From DASPOF01 sp035626155 (GTDB lineage Bacteria; Desulfobacterota; Binatia; Binatales; Binataceae), in assembly GCA_035626155.1 (NCBI GenBank), contig DASPOF010000010.1:1-8452 (forward strand): a stretch of DNA of 8,452 nucleotides. Reading direction: 5' to 3'. The notes under the pieces are model-generated. The model was given only the letters and a program-made list of their open reading frames with translations, did not search any database and was not told the DNA's origin. Below are positions 1 through 6,782 of the stretch, piece by piece; the stretch's first letter is position 1; every line of letters starts with the position of its first letter. A program made the position numbers and the translations under genes.

Positions 1-2
1 TG

Positions 3-386
3 GGAACCACGGCGATCTCGCTGTCGAGCGCGTGGGCATACGGCGAAGTGAAGGGCTGGCCCCACAGCCTCGAGGTTTCGCCCCGCGAGGCACCCGCCTT
101 TTACGGCGTGTACATCGGATGCACGGCGCTGGCGGCGGCTATCGTCTTGATTCCGCGCGCGCCGCTTCAACTGATTATCCTGAGCGTGCAGGTGCTCGCC
201 GGGATCATGCTGCCCTCGGCGATCATTTTTCTGCAGCTCCTGCTCGACGATCGGGAGCTGCTCGGCGAGCGGTTCGCAAACCGTCGGTGGAACAACTGGA
301 TCAACTGGACCATTATCGCGGTCCTGTTCGTGCTGTCGCTGATCCTGGCCGCCCAGGTGATTGCTCCGGAACTGTTTCCGGCCTGA
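3..386 (+). CDS. Nramp-family divalent metal transporter, C-terminal part (5' end outside window)
   Basis: The open frame enters from the left edge and ends at the TGA at 384-386, giving 127 residues. The stretch AWAYGEVKGWPHSL followed by PREAPAFYGVY is typical of the region before transmembrane segment 9 in bacterial Nramp (MntH-like) proteins. Three hydrophobic segments follow: about residues 41-60, about 60-80 (ending in FLQLLLDD, the usual 'P...FLL.L.ND' pattern), and a last one at about 101-125. Nramp proteins are inner-membrane symporters that import Mn2+, Fe2+ or related metals with protons. The metal-binding DPGN and MPH motifs would lie upstream and cannot be checked, so metal specificity is unknown. 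A GTG at 48 could be mistaken for a start, but homology-like sequence continues upstream of it to the edge, so this is a partial gene. It is the first visible gene of a plus-strand operon with the small membrane protein and the porin. Confidence 0.88.
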   Translation, partial: GTTAISLSSAWAYGEVKGWPHSLEVSPREAPAFYGVYIGCTALAAAIVLIPRAPLQLIILSVQVLAGIMLPSAIIFLQLLLDDRELLGERFANRRWNNWINWTIIAVLFVLSLILAAQVIAPELFPA

Positions 387-393
387 GCGCATC

Positions 394-400
394 GAGGAGG
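394..400 (+). promoter_or_regulatory. Shine-Dalgarno sequence of the small membrane protein gene
   Basis: GAGGAGG lies seven bases before the ATG at 408, inside the 21-base gap after the transporter stop. It is a near-perfect ribosome binding site. It selects ATG 408 over the in-frame ATGs at 417 and 420, which have no comparable site at the right distance. Confidence 0.75.
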
Positions 401-407
401 GCATACG

Positions 408-644
408 ATGCGAGCCATGATGAGTCATTCTGCCGAAACCGAGTGGACGCAGTTCGTGGTGGTGCATCCCCTGCGCGATGTGCCAGAAGAGAAGCTCGAT
501 ACTTCCAGACTGGGTGAGCGTCCGCTTGGGCCGCGCGCAAAGCTGGCGCTATTTGCGTTGCGCGCGTACCTTCTGCTGATGACCTCGCTGGTCGTGTATC
601 ATGCCATCGGCCTGGCGGGTCTGGTCGGGCCTCTTGGGCGCTAG
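408..644 (+). CDS. Small single-pass membrane protein, function unknown
   Basis: This 78-residue protein has a strong ribosome binding site and short gaps to both neighbours (21 bases after the transporter, 20 before the porin), so I consider it a real gene. The first half is hydrophilic and charged, with a VHPLRDVPEEKLD segment at about residues 19-31. Residues about 46-70 (LALFALRAYLLLMTSLVVYH and following) form one predicted membrane helix, ending in a short Gly/Leu/Arg tail. The positive charge around residues 37-45 suggests that the N-terminal half stays in the cytoplasm, with the tail in the periplasm. I do not recognise a named family. Its place between a metal importer and a porin suggests an accessory subunit or small regulator of the importer, but that is inferred from position only. 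Confidence 0.75.
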   Translation: MRAMMSHSAETEWTQFVVVHPLRDVPEEKLDTSRLGERPLGPRAKLALFALRAYLLLMTSLVVYHAIGLAGLVGPLGR

Positions 645-664
645 GGCGGTGAGAATAGAAACCA

Positions 665-2215
665 ATGCGGCGGGCGTTGCAGAGTCCGGGAATAATTCGC
701 GCTTTCGCGATTGTCTGCGCGATCGTGATGGGCGACGCGTGGGCGCCCGCTCTGTGCGCGCAGCAATCCGACCCCTGGACTGCAACGGCGGGCGATCCTT
801 TCCTCCTCGACGCGGCGGCGGTTACCCCCTGGTGGTTGTGGAATTTCAAGCCTCCCTCGCTCACGGCACCCGCAACAGGCTCGACGGGTAACTCCGACCC
901 GGCCGCTCCCGAAATCCAGCCGTCTATAGAACAGGCTGCGGAAGGTCAGACGCAGACCTGGAACCTGCATGCTCAGAACACCGATATCATGCAAGGTTAC
1001 CCCGCCATTTCGGCGAAGTATTCCGGTGTCAATAGCCTGCCGCCCGGCGGCCAAATCCGCGAAACCGTGTCGTTGGATTTTTACGGCGGAGTCCGATTGT
1101 GGCCCGGGGCGGAAGCACATCTTGATCTGCTGATGTGGCAGGGCTTCGGGCTGCACGACACCCTTGGCGTCGACGACTTTCCCAACGGAGAGGCTTACAA
1201 GGTCGGCACGGGATATCCGAGGGTAAACATCGCGCGCCTTTTCATCCGCCAGACCATCGGTTTCGGGGGTGAGCAGGAGGATGCGCCCGACGACGAACTG
1301 ACGCTCGCCGGCAAACAGGATATATCGCGGCTTACGCTCACCATTGGGCGGCTTACCCCCACGGACATTTTTGACAAGAATACCTATGCCGGCGACCCCC
1401 GCACACAATTCATGAACTGGTCATTAATGGCCAACGGCGCCTGGGATTACCCATCGGATAGTTTGGGATACACGACCGGTCTGGCTATTGAATTGAATCA
1501 GCCGAAATGGACATTGCGCTACGGCTTCTTCCAGATGCCGCGATTAAAGAATAACTGGACTGCGGAAGATGCGTATTTCATATGGCCGGGATTCAGCGGC
1601 GCAGGCGATGGCGAGTTTTTCCATGCCTGGGGAATGGTGGCGGAGTTCGAGCGCCGCTACAGCATCGACGCCCATCCGGGAGCGGTTCGCTTTCTCGCGT
1701 ATCTCAACCAGGAGCGAATGGGCAGCTATCACGCGGCGCTTTCCATTCCGGGCGCGGACATCTCCCAGACGCGCGCCTACCGTTACAAGTACGGCTTCGG
1801 GCTGAACGCGGAACAGGAAATCACTCAAGATGCGGGCGTGTTTTCACGTCTGGGCTGGAATGACGGCCACGAGGAAGCCTGGATGTTCACTGATATCAAT
1901 TACACGGCTTCATTGGGCATCAGCATCAAGGGTCAACGCTGGCAGCGCCCTGATGACGTTGTGGGTCTGGCCGGCGTGCTGAGCGGCATTTCGCGCGTGA
2001 ATCAGAGATTCCTGAACGCCGGCGGCACGGACATTCTCGATGGCGATGGCGCTCTCAGTTACGGCCCGGAAGAAGTTCTGGAAATCTACTACGATTGCGA
2101 CATCTGGAAGGGCATCCACTTCGGCGCGGATTACCAGTTTGTCGCGAACCCCGCCTTTAACCGGGATCGCGGCCCCGTCTCGGTCCTCGCCACGAGGCTG
2201 CATGTGGAGTTCTGA
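665..2215 (+). CDS. OprB-family (carbohydrate-selective type) outer-membrane porin
   Basis: This 516-residue protein has an N-terminal signal peptide: basic start, hydrophobic core at about residues 10-23, and likely cleavage near APA (29) or CA (32). A Pro/Ala/Thr-rich linker follows to about residue 100. From about 118 onward the carbohydrate-porin blocks appear in order: SGVNSLPPG, a GGVRLWPGAEAHLD strand, QGFGLHDTLGV, FPNGEAYK (172-179), LTLTIGRLTPTDIFDKN (213-229), DPRTQFMNW (234-242), GAWDYPSDSLGYT, later YGFGLNAEQEI, GWNDGHEEAW, DGALSYGPEEVLEIYY and NRDRGPVSV. The protein ends in HVEF, the terminal Phe recognised by the BAM complex. OprB-type porins form 16-stranded barrels for sugar or small-solute diffusion. 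Here the neighbour is an Nramp importer, so the substrate may not be a sugar. The ribosome binding site (GGTGAG at 648-653) is weak and somewhat distant, which allows coupling to the upstream gene. Family membership is secure; substrate is unknown. Confidence 0.92.
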   Translation: MRRALQSPGIIRAFAIVCAIVMGDAWAPALCAQQSDPWTATAGDPFLLDAAAVTPWWLWNFKPPSLTAPATGSTGNSDPAAPEIQPSIEQAAEGQTQTWNLHAQNTDIMQGYPAISAKYSGVNSLPPGGQIRETVSLDFYGGVRLWPGAEAHLDLLMWQGFGLHDTLGVDDFPNGEAYKVGTGYPRVNIARLFIRQTIGFGGEQEDAPDDELTLAGKQDISRLTLTIGRLTPTDIFDKNTYAGDPRTQFMNWSLMANGAWDYPSDSLGYTTGLAIELNQPKWTLRYGFFQMPRLKNNWTAEDAYFIWPGFSGAGDGEFFHAWGMVAEFERRYSIDAHPGAVRFLAYLNQERMGSYHAALSIPGADISQTRAYRYKYGFGLNAEQEITQDAGVFSRLGWNDGHEEAWMFTDINYTASLGISIKGQRWQRPDDVVGLAGVLSGISRVNQRFLNAGGTDILDGDGALSYGPEEVLEIYYDCDIWKGIHFGADYQFVANPAFNRDRGPVSVLATRLHVEF

Positions 2216-2250
2216 GCTGGCCCGCGACGATCAGGCTTTTTCAACATTCT

Positions 2251-3099
2251 CTAGACGCACCACCCCTCGAGCTTCAGTCCGGTGAGGCGGCGCAGGCGCT
2301 CTGCGTCATCGCGGAAGATCTCCAGCAGCCGTTGTTCCAGCGCGGGATCGAGAACCGCCTGCTCGATCGGACGCGACAGGCGCTTGAGCAGCGCGGTTCG
2401 AAGCGGCACGCCGACGAGCGGCGGGATTTTCTGGCCGACTTTCACCCACTCCAGCGCCTTGACCAACACTCTCCCGGCGCGATTCATCACTCGCTTGGAC
2501 GCCGAGGCGTTGAGGATTTTCGAGAGCTTCGGACTGTCGAATGAATCATCCACGCCAAGAAAGCGATAGATGCTGCGCATGGTATCGGGTCGGTTGCGCA
2601 GGAGATCCTCCTGCGTGATCACGAGGATTTGCGACATCGGATAGAAGGGCAGATACTGTTCCAGTTGATAACACTGGCGGCTCGCCATCACGATTACGCT
2701 TTGCCCGAGCCGGCTCGCCTCGCGGTTGAGATCCGGCTGCAGCTCTCCCGCATCCACCGACTGCCTGTAATGGGAGATCATCCTCGCCATGGGATCCCTT
2801 ACGATTTGAATCAGGCGCGCGTGCGGCACCACGGAGTGCATCCGCTCGGGAACATGCGGCCAGCGAGGATATTTCGTGTAGCCGGGCGATGACTCCCCCC
2901 AGATACTCACTGTTTTCCGGGTCTCAAATTGCGCTTTATACCAGTCGATTCCTTTATTCCAGTTGTTATCGTCGTTGAAGAACCTCAGTTCCTTTTTCCG
3001 CGACATGAAAATGTCGGGATGAAGACTGAGGTAGTAATGCAGGCTGGTGGTGCCGCATTTCGGCGAGCCAATCACGATAAGATTGGGCAGAGGCGCCAT
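2251..3099 (-). CDS. PAPS-dependent sulfotransferase
   Basis: This 282-residue protein would transfer sulfate from 3'-phosphoadenylyl sulfate to an acceptor hydroxyl or amine. The 5'-phosphosulfate loop GSPKCGTTSL is at residues 11-20, directly after the first beta strand. KELRFF at 36-41 places Glu37 where heparan N-deacetylase/sulfotransferase-type enzymes have their catalytic base. The 3'-phosphate motif IVRDPMARMISHY is at about 99-111 (Arg101, Ser109). The length fits a stand-alone single-domain sulfotransferase. No signal peptide or membrane helix is seen, so it is probably cytoplasmic. The start is the ATG at 3099, which has a good ribosome binding site and sits seven bases after the dehydrogenase stop; the open frame runs on upstream but that part is shadow of the dehydrogenase gene. 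It is the last gene of the minus-strand operon, suggesting a late tailoring step. The acceptor cannot be predicted. Confidence 0.9.
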   Translation of the reverse strand: MAPLPNLIVIGSPKCGTTSLHYYLSLHPDIFMSRKKELRFFNDDNNWNKGIDWYKAQFETRKTVSIWGESSPGYTKYPRWPHVPERMHSVVPHARLIQIVRDPMARMISHYRQSVDAGELQPDLNREASRLGQSVIVMASRQCYQLEQYLPFYPMSQILVITQEDLLRNRPDTMRSIYRFLGVDDSFDSPKLSKILNASASKRVMNRAGRVLVKALEWVKVGQKIPPLVGVPLRTALLKRLSRPIEQAVLDPALEQRLLEIFRDDAERLRRLTGLKLEGWCV

Positions 3100-3101
3100 T
3101 G

Positions 3102-3108
3102 CCCCCTC
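3102..3108 (-). promoter_or_regulatory. Shine-Dalgarno sequence of the sulfotransferase, fused to the upstream stop codon
   Basis: On the minus strand TGAGGGGGCA precedes the ATG at 3099. The GAGG core shares its first two bases with the TGA stop of the dehydrogenase gene. Ribosomes ending the dehydrogenase therefore stop on the sulfotransferase's binding site, a usual arrangement for termination-reinitiation coupling. Confidence 0.65.
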
Positions 3109-4330
3109 ACGACTCCAGCACCCAGTCAAAGTACCTGGGGCTGACCATCGCGCTCGCCCAGCCGGGAATCCATCCCCGGCGGTAAGCGCCGAGCGCGATC
3201 TCGAAGAGCTTCGCCCCCATCCCGGCCCGTGCTGCGGCCGAGCGCATCCGGTCGAATCGATCCTGCGCGAAACGCTCGGCCAGCGCGCTAAGCGGCTGGC
3301 GCGTGCGCGTGGAGGCGGCAAGCGCGTTCGCCATGATTTTCTGAATGCTCTGTTCGATAAAACGCGCGATTCGGGACCGCGAAATCGACGCGAACGCCAT
3401 CGTCCCTCCGAGGACGCCACCGCAATTGCACACGAAATCGGGCAGGATCGTGATGCCGCGGCCAAGCAGCGCCGCCTCGGCCTCGGGGCTGGCGGGATTG
3501 TTCGCCCCCGGGCAGATAAGCCGCGCCTTCACTATCGAGGCGTTCCCGGCGTGAATGCTGTTATGGCGCGCGCACGGACTGAGAATGTCCACGGGCAGGC
3601 CGTGGAGAGCCTCGCGCGGGAGACGTTGCGCCGGGTAGTGCTCCACGACGCGGCACCCGACGGACTTTTCCAGCGTAACGAGACGTTCCACATCCAACCC
3701 GCGAGCGTCATGGATTGCTCCCTCGGATGTGGAGACGGCTACGACGCGGGCGCCCGCCTCGCCAAACAAGACCGCCACCGCGGACCCGACTGCGCCAAAG
3801 CCCTCGACGGCAACGGTCTTGCCGGCCAACGGCTCTCCCGAGTGTTCGAGCGCGGCCCTGGCCGCGCCCAGAACCGACGACGCGGTCCAGCGGCCGGACT
3901 CATTGTCGCGCCATTCGCGCGGGAAGACGGGGACTCCGATCGCCTGGAGCATCGAACGAATCTCCAGTGCCCTGGTCCCCATGTCGGCATCCGGGATGTA
4001 GGCGCGCGCGCGAAGCATCGGCTCTATCGCCCGCCCGAACTCAATCAGCCGCTCTCGCCTCTCATCCCAGGGAGCGGTGGGGTCGCCGAATACCCCGGCC
4101 TTCGCCCCGCCCTGCGGCAAGCCTAGCAAGCCGTATTTCAGAGTCATCGAGCGGGCGGCGTCGCGAATCTCGACGTCCGAGAGGTCGTCGACCATGCGAA
4201 GGCCTCCGCGGGCGCGGCCGTGGATGGTCGAGTCGATTGCAACGTAGCCAAGCGTCTTCCCGTTTCGCTCGACGCGGATGAGCCGCGGCTCGGCGCGATC
4301 GGAGTCCGCCGTGGGCGATTTCCCGGTCAA
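3107..4330 (-). CDS. Glu/Leu/Phe/Val (GLFV) dehydrogenase family amino acid dehydrogenase
   Basis: From the TTG at 4330 this is 407 residues. It should interconvert an L-amino acid and its 2-oxo acid with NAD(P)H and ammonia. RARGGLRM is at 39-46, SMTLKYGLLGLPQGGAKAG at about 61-79, giving Lys65 (substrate carboxylate) and Lys77 (catalytic Lys). LPQGGAKAGVFGDP matches the GLFV signature pattern exactly. PDADMGT (113-119) supplies the catalytic Asp116. The Rossmann motif GFGAVG is at 177-182. PDFVCNCGGV near residue 310 replaces the more usual NAGGV. The length lies between leucine dehydrogenase (about 365) and glutamate dehydrogenase (about 420); the N-terminal spacing is more like leucine dehydrogenase. 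No ATG or GTG gives a full fold, whereas TTG 4330 overlaps the upstream stop as TTGA, so I chose it. Substrate is not predictable. In this operon a nonproteinogenic amino or oxo acid seems likelier than glutamate. Confidence 0.88.
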   Translation of the reverse strand: MTGKSPTADSDRAEPRLIRVERNGKTLGYVAIDSTIHGRARGGLRMVDDLSDVEIRDAARSMTLKYGLLGLPQGGAKAGVFGDPTAPWDERRERLIEFGRAIEPMLRARAYIPDADMGTRALEIRSMLQAIGVPVFPREWRDNESGRWTASSVLGAARAALEHSGEPLAGKTVAVEGFGAVGSAVAVLFGEAGARVVAVSTSEGAIHDARGLDVERLVTLEKSVGCRVVEHYPAQRLPREALHGLPVDILSPCARHNSIHAGNASIVKARLICPGANNPASPEAEAALLGRGITILPDFVCNCGGVLGGTMAFASISRSRIARFIEQSIQKIMANALAASTRTRQPLSALAERFAQDRFDRMRSAAARAGMGAKLFEIALGAYRRGWIPGWASAMVSPRYFDWVLES

Positions 4331-5799
4331 TCTTGCCGACCAAAAAGTCCGAGGCGTTTGACCAGTGCGGTCTCGATTGGAAATCGGGCTTCCATATTGC
4401 GCACGCGGTAACGGGCGATCGGCGAGTAGAGCTTCGCGAGGGCGACCACCACGCGCTTGGTCTGGCGATGCGGGCTTGTGAAATTCGTTCCGAGGAACAT
4501 CAGAGGGAAGTCCAGATTCTGGATGAGCCGTTTGGTCTCCGGCGGAATCCACGCGGACTCCTCCGGAATGTTCCTGAAATTAAATCGTCCCCAGTCTTCC
4601 AGCCGATCCGGCTCCTTGAGTCCGTGCTGGACCGCCAGCCCGTAGAGCTCGGTTCCGGGATAAGGAGTGTAGATATTGAACGTCTTGGCCGCCTTCGGAT
4701 TTTCCTTGACGAGGCGTTCGGCCAGCCGCAGCGTGTCGCGGAATTCATCCGGAGTTTCGCTCGGCATCCCCATCATGAACAGGTAGAGCGGAATGATCGG
4801 GTACGGCGCGAGCTTGCGGTTGGCCTCGATAACCTCATCGACGGTGATGTCCTTGTGAATCAAATCGAGGACTCGCTGGCTGCCCGATTCTACGCCCACC
4901 GTCATTCGCTTCACGCCGGCCCGGACCAGCAGGCCCAGGAAGTCCTTGTCCATCCTGCAGATAGTGTCCGCGCGGGCTTGCAGCTTGCTGATGGTGACGT
5001 TGAGATTGGCGCGAACGATCCCCTCGAGGATCGCATGGGCGCGCTTCATGTCGATGAAGAAATGGTCGTCGGTAAAGAGGAACCCTCGGATGCCGTAGTC
5101 GCGAATGATTTTCTTGAGATGCTCGAGCACGGTCTCGGCCTGCATCGAGCGCCAGGTCCTCTTGTGCATGACCGGATCCCAGCAGAAGCTGCATCGGAAT
5201 GTGCATCCGCGGCTGGAATTGAAGCTGACGTGATCGACGCCGAACAGCCGGCGCGCGTACAGCTTCATATCGACGAGGTGATACGAGAGCGGCGGTTCGC
5301 GATCGATATCGACGAAGGGACGGGGCGGCGTCGAATGAATACGGCCGTCGCGTTTGAAATAGATGCCGTTCACGCGGTCCAGCGATGCGCCCGTCTGAAG
5401 CGCCTCGACCAGCTCGCGGAACGTGGCTTCTCCCTCGCCGACGACCACGATATCGATCAGCGGATTCTCAAGCGTCTGTTGCGGAAGGAGGCTTGCGTGG
5501 ACGCCGCCCCAGACGATCGGGAGATCGGGGTATCGCTCCTTGGCCAGGCGGCACGCTGCCAGCGCGTGGATAATCTGCGGCCCCGTCATGCACGTCACGC
5601 CGAAGCAGATGGGGCGCTCGGCAAGCGCCGCGTGCAAGCGTGATTCCCAGGCAGGATCGGCGAACTGGTCAACGATCGTGACGCGATAGCCGTCGCGATC
5701 GAGCGGCGTTGCCGGACAGAGAAGGCTCAGCGGAAGCTCCACCCGCCTGTGCGCCTGGGTCCCGAGGCGCGGCGCCGGATTGAACATGACTACGTTCAT
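4327..5799 (-). CDS. B12-binding-domain radical SAM enzyme
   Basis: This is a 490-residue enzyme. Residues 1 to about 140 form a Rossmann-like cobalamin-binding domain (TPLDRDGYRVTIVDQF at 31-46, IVWGGVHASLLP at 95-106, IDIVVVGEGEATF at 115-127). The radical SAM domain follows with the CxxxCxxC cluster motif GCTFRCSFCW: Cys199, Cys203 and Cys206 bind the 4Fe-4S cluster and SAM. FLFTDDHFF and VGVESGSQRVLDLIHKD are further conserved radical SAM segments. A helical C-terminal part with YTPYPGTELY runs to the end. The family methylates unactivated carbons or does other radical rearrangements (BchE-type cyclisation, hopanoid and antibiotic C-methylation). There is no classical DxHxxG cobalamin-ligating histidine, which is common in this class. 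The ATG at 5799 overlaps the upstream stop as ATGA, which fixes the start; the longer open frame upstream is shadow. The reaction in this pathway is unknown. Confidence 0.92.
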   Translation of the reverse strand: MNVVMFNPAPRLGTQAHRRVELPLSLLCPATPLDRDGYRVTIVDQFADPAWESRLHAALAERPICFGVTCMTGPQIIHALAACRLAKERYPDLPIVWGGVHASLLPQQTLENPLIDIVVVGEGEATFRELVEALQTGASLDRVNGIYFKRDGRIHSTPPRPFVDIDREPPLSYHLVDMKLYARRLFGVDHVSFNSSRGCTFRCSFCWDPVMHKRTWRSMQAETVLEHLKKIIRDYGIRGFLFTDDHFFIDMKRAHAILEGIVRANLNVTISKLQARADTICRMDKDFLGLLVRAGVKRMTVGVESGSQRVLDLIHKDITVDEVIEANRKLAPYPIIPLYLFMMGMPSETPDEFRDTLRLAERLVKENPKAAKTFNIYTPYPGTELYGLAVQHGLKEPDRLEDWGRFNFRNIPEESAWIPPETKRLIQNLDFPLMFLGTNFTSPHRQTKRVVVALAKLYSPIARYRVRNMEARFPIETALVKRLGLFGRQD

Positions 5800-6782
5800 G
5801 ATTGCCTGCGATTCGACGCGCGCGATCCCGGGTTGTCTCGATCGATCGTCCGAGCGCGGCCGAGCGCCGCCGGTTCGAACGCCTCGAATTCCGCCGGCGC
5901 TGTCAGGTGAGCCGGCGACTTGTGCGCGAAAGCGAACTCGCCAACGACCGGGGCGAGCTTCGATACCGGGACCCCGCTCAGCTTTTCGACCAGGTTCGAG
6001 AGCCCGCCCAGCGCCGATGGGTCCACGCCGCAATTGCGGCCGCGCCGCCCGAGCGCCATCACTACCTGCTCCAGGCTCGCATTGCCGGCCCGGTCTCCGA
6101 GGCCATTGATGGTCACATCGAGCCCGTCAGCCCCGGCGAGCACCGCGGCCAGCGAATTTGCCGTCGCCATCCCGAGGTCATTATGGCCATGGAAGAACAG
6201 CGGTGCCGAGATACGTTTTCGCAGACTCTCGATCAGCGCGTACACGGCGAACGGATCGCCGCTTCCGTTGGTGTCATAGATCGTAATCCTGGCCGCGCCG
6301 TGTCGCGCAGCCTCCTCAGCCATCTCGGCCAGGAAGGCGGGATCCACCTGCGTCGAATGGGGAAACCCGGCGCCCGCGTCCGCGCCGAGCGCCAGAGCGA
6401 TCCGGAGCGCGTCGAGCAGGACCGTCTTCTTCGCGCCGCGCTCGCGCGGCTCGCGCTGGCTCGACAGCGGCATCAGGAGGTCGAAGTGATCGAGGTCCTT
6501 GCTCGACTGCTCGATCTCCTCGCGGCAGCGGGGCCCGGCCGAGTAGATCAGCCCGGAGGTGCGGATGCCCACGTGCTCATCTCTCAGCCGGCGCGCGAAA
6601 TTCAGCTCTTCGAGGACCCGGCTCGGCGCTACCACTTCGGCTTCCGGCACGCCCGCGCGTGCGAGCGCGCGCGCGATTTGCACACCGTCATCGGGAGAGA
6701 ATCGAACGCCGGGGGTATCGACCCCTTCTCGCAGCGTGGCGTCGCGAAGCAATGTCGGTTGCGTGCCGCTAGACAACTGCAT
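5796..6782 (-). CDS. HMGL/homocitrate-isopropylmalate synthase-like acyltransferase (divergent)
   Basis: This is a 328-residue DRE-TIM metallolyase barrel. LLRDATLREGVDTPG (11-25) carries the catalytic Arg13-Asp14 pair. HGHNDLGMATAN (198-209) holds the two metal-binding His residues, and INGLGDRAGNASLEQ (225-239) is the second signature. VGEFAFAHKSPAHL near 290-303 corresponds to the 'aF.H.SGiH' region of homocitrate synthases. Known relatives condense acetyl-CoA with a 2-oxo acid and lengthen it by one carbon pair. The LeuA-type allosteric domain is absent, so simple leucine feedback control is unlikely. Several consensus positions differ: Asp replaces Gln in the LRDGxQ signature, the usual Glu-Asp pair before the 'Dp.FL' helix is Pro141-His142, and HxxSG is KSPAH. 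The substrate is therefore probably non-standard; a lyase (retro-aldol) role is possible. The ATG at 6782 was chosen; a GTG one codon earlier is equally usable. It overlaps the preceding gene by 14 bases. Confidence 0.85.
   Translation of the reverse strand: MQLSSGTQPTLLRDATLREGVDTPGVRFSPDDGVQIARALARAGVPEAEVVAPSRVLEELNFARRLRDEHVGIRTSGLIYSAGPRCREEIEQSSKDLDHFDLLMPLSSQREPRERGAKKTVLLDALRIALALGADAGAGFPHSTQVDPAFLAEMAEEAARHGAARITIYDTNGSGDPFAVYALIESLRKRISAPLFFHGHNDLGMATANSLAAVLAGADGLDVTINGLGDRAGNASLEQVVMALGRRGRNCGVDPSALGGLSNLVEKLSGVPVSKLAPVVGEFAFAHKSPAHLTAPAEFEAFEPAALGRARTIDRDNPGSRASNRRQS

Noticed and set aside
641..1408. Minus-strand open frame of 255 codons opposite the porin gene.
   Set aside because: The plus strand encodes the signal peptide and conserved OprB blocks, so this is a shadow.
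2219..2241. Possible terminator between the convergent operons: GGCC at 2219-2222 pairing with GGCT at 2234-2237, then a short T run.
   Set aside because: The stem is only four pairs including one G-T, with an 11-base loop. It is too weak to call; termination there may be Rho-dependent.
3100..3465. N-terminal extension of the sulfotransferase open frame up to 3465.
   Set aside because: It lies inside the dehydrogenase gene in another frame; the PAPS-binding strand starts right after the ATG at 3099, as is normal for the family.
3047..4126. Long plus-strand open frame of about 359 codons opposite the dehydrogenase and sulfotransferase genes.
   Set aside because: It is antisense to two genes with clear catalytic motifs; its protein is rich in Arg, Pro and Ala with no domain, as expected for a GC-rich shadow frame.
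4333..5643. Plus-strand open frame of 436 codons opposite the radical SAM gene.
   Set aside because: The minus strand carries an intact B12 radical SAM protein here. The plus frame has no recognisable motif and mirrors codon positions of the real gene.
5800..6033. N-terminal extension of the radical SAM open frame up to 6033.
   Set aside because: It overlaps the aldolase coding end, is Arg/Gly-rich without domain similarity, and the ATGA junction at 5796-5799 gives a natural start.
6655..6675. Alternating CG run resembling a simple repeat.
   Set aside because: It is inside the aldolase gene and encodes ordinary Ala/Arg codons; this is composition bias, not a repeat element.
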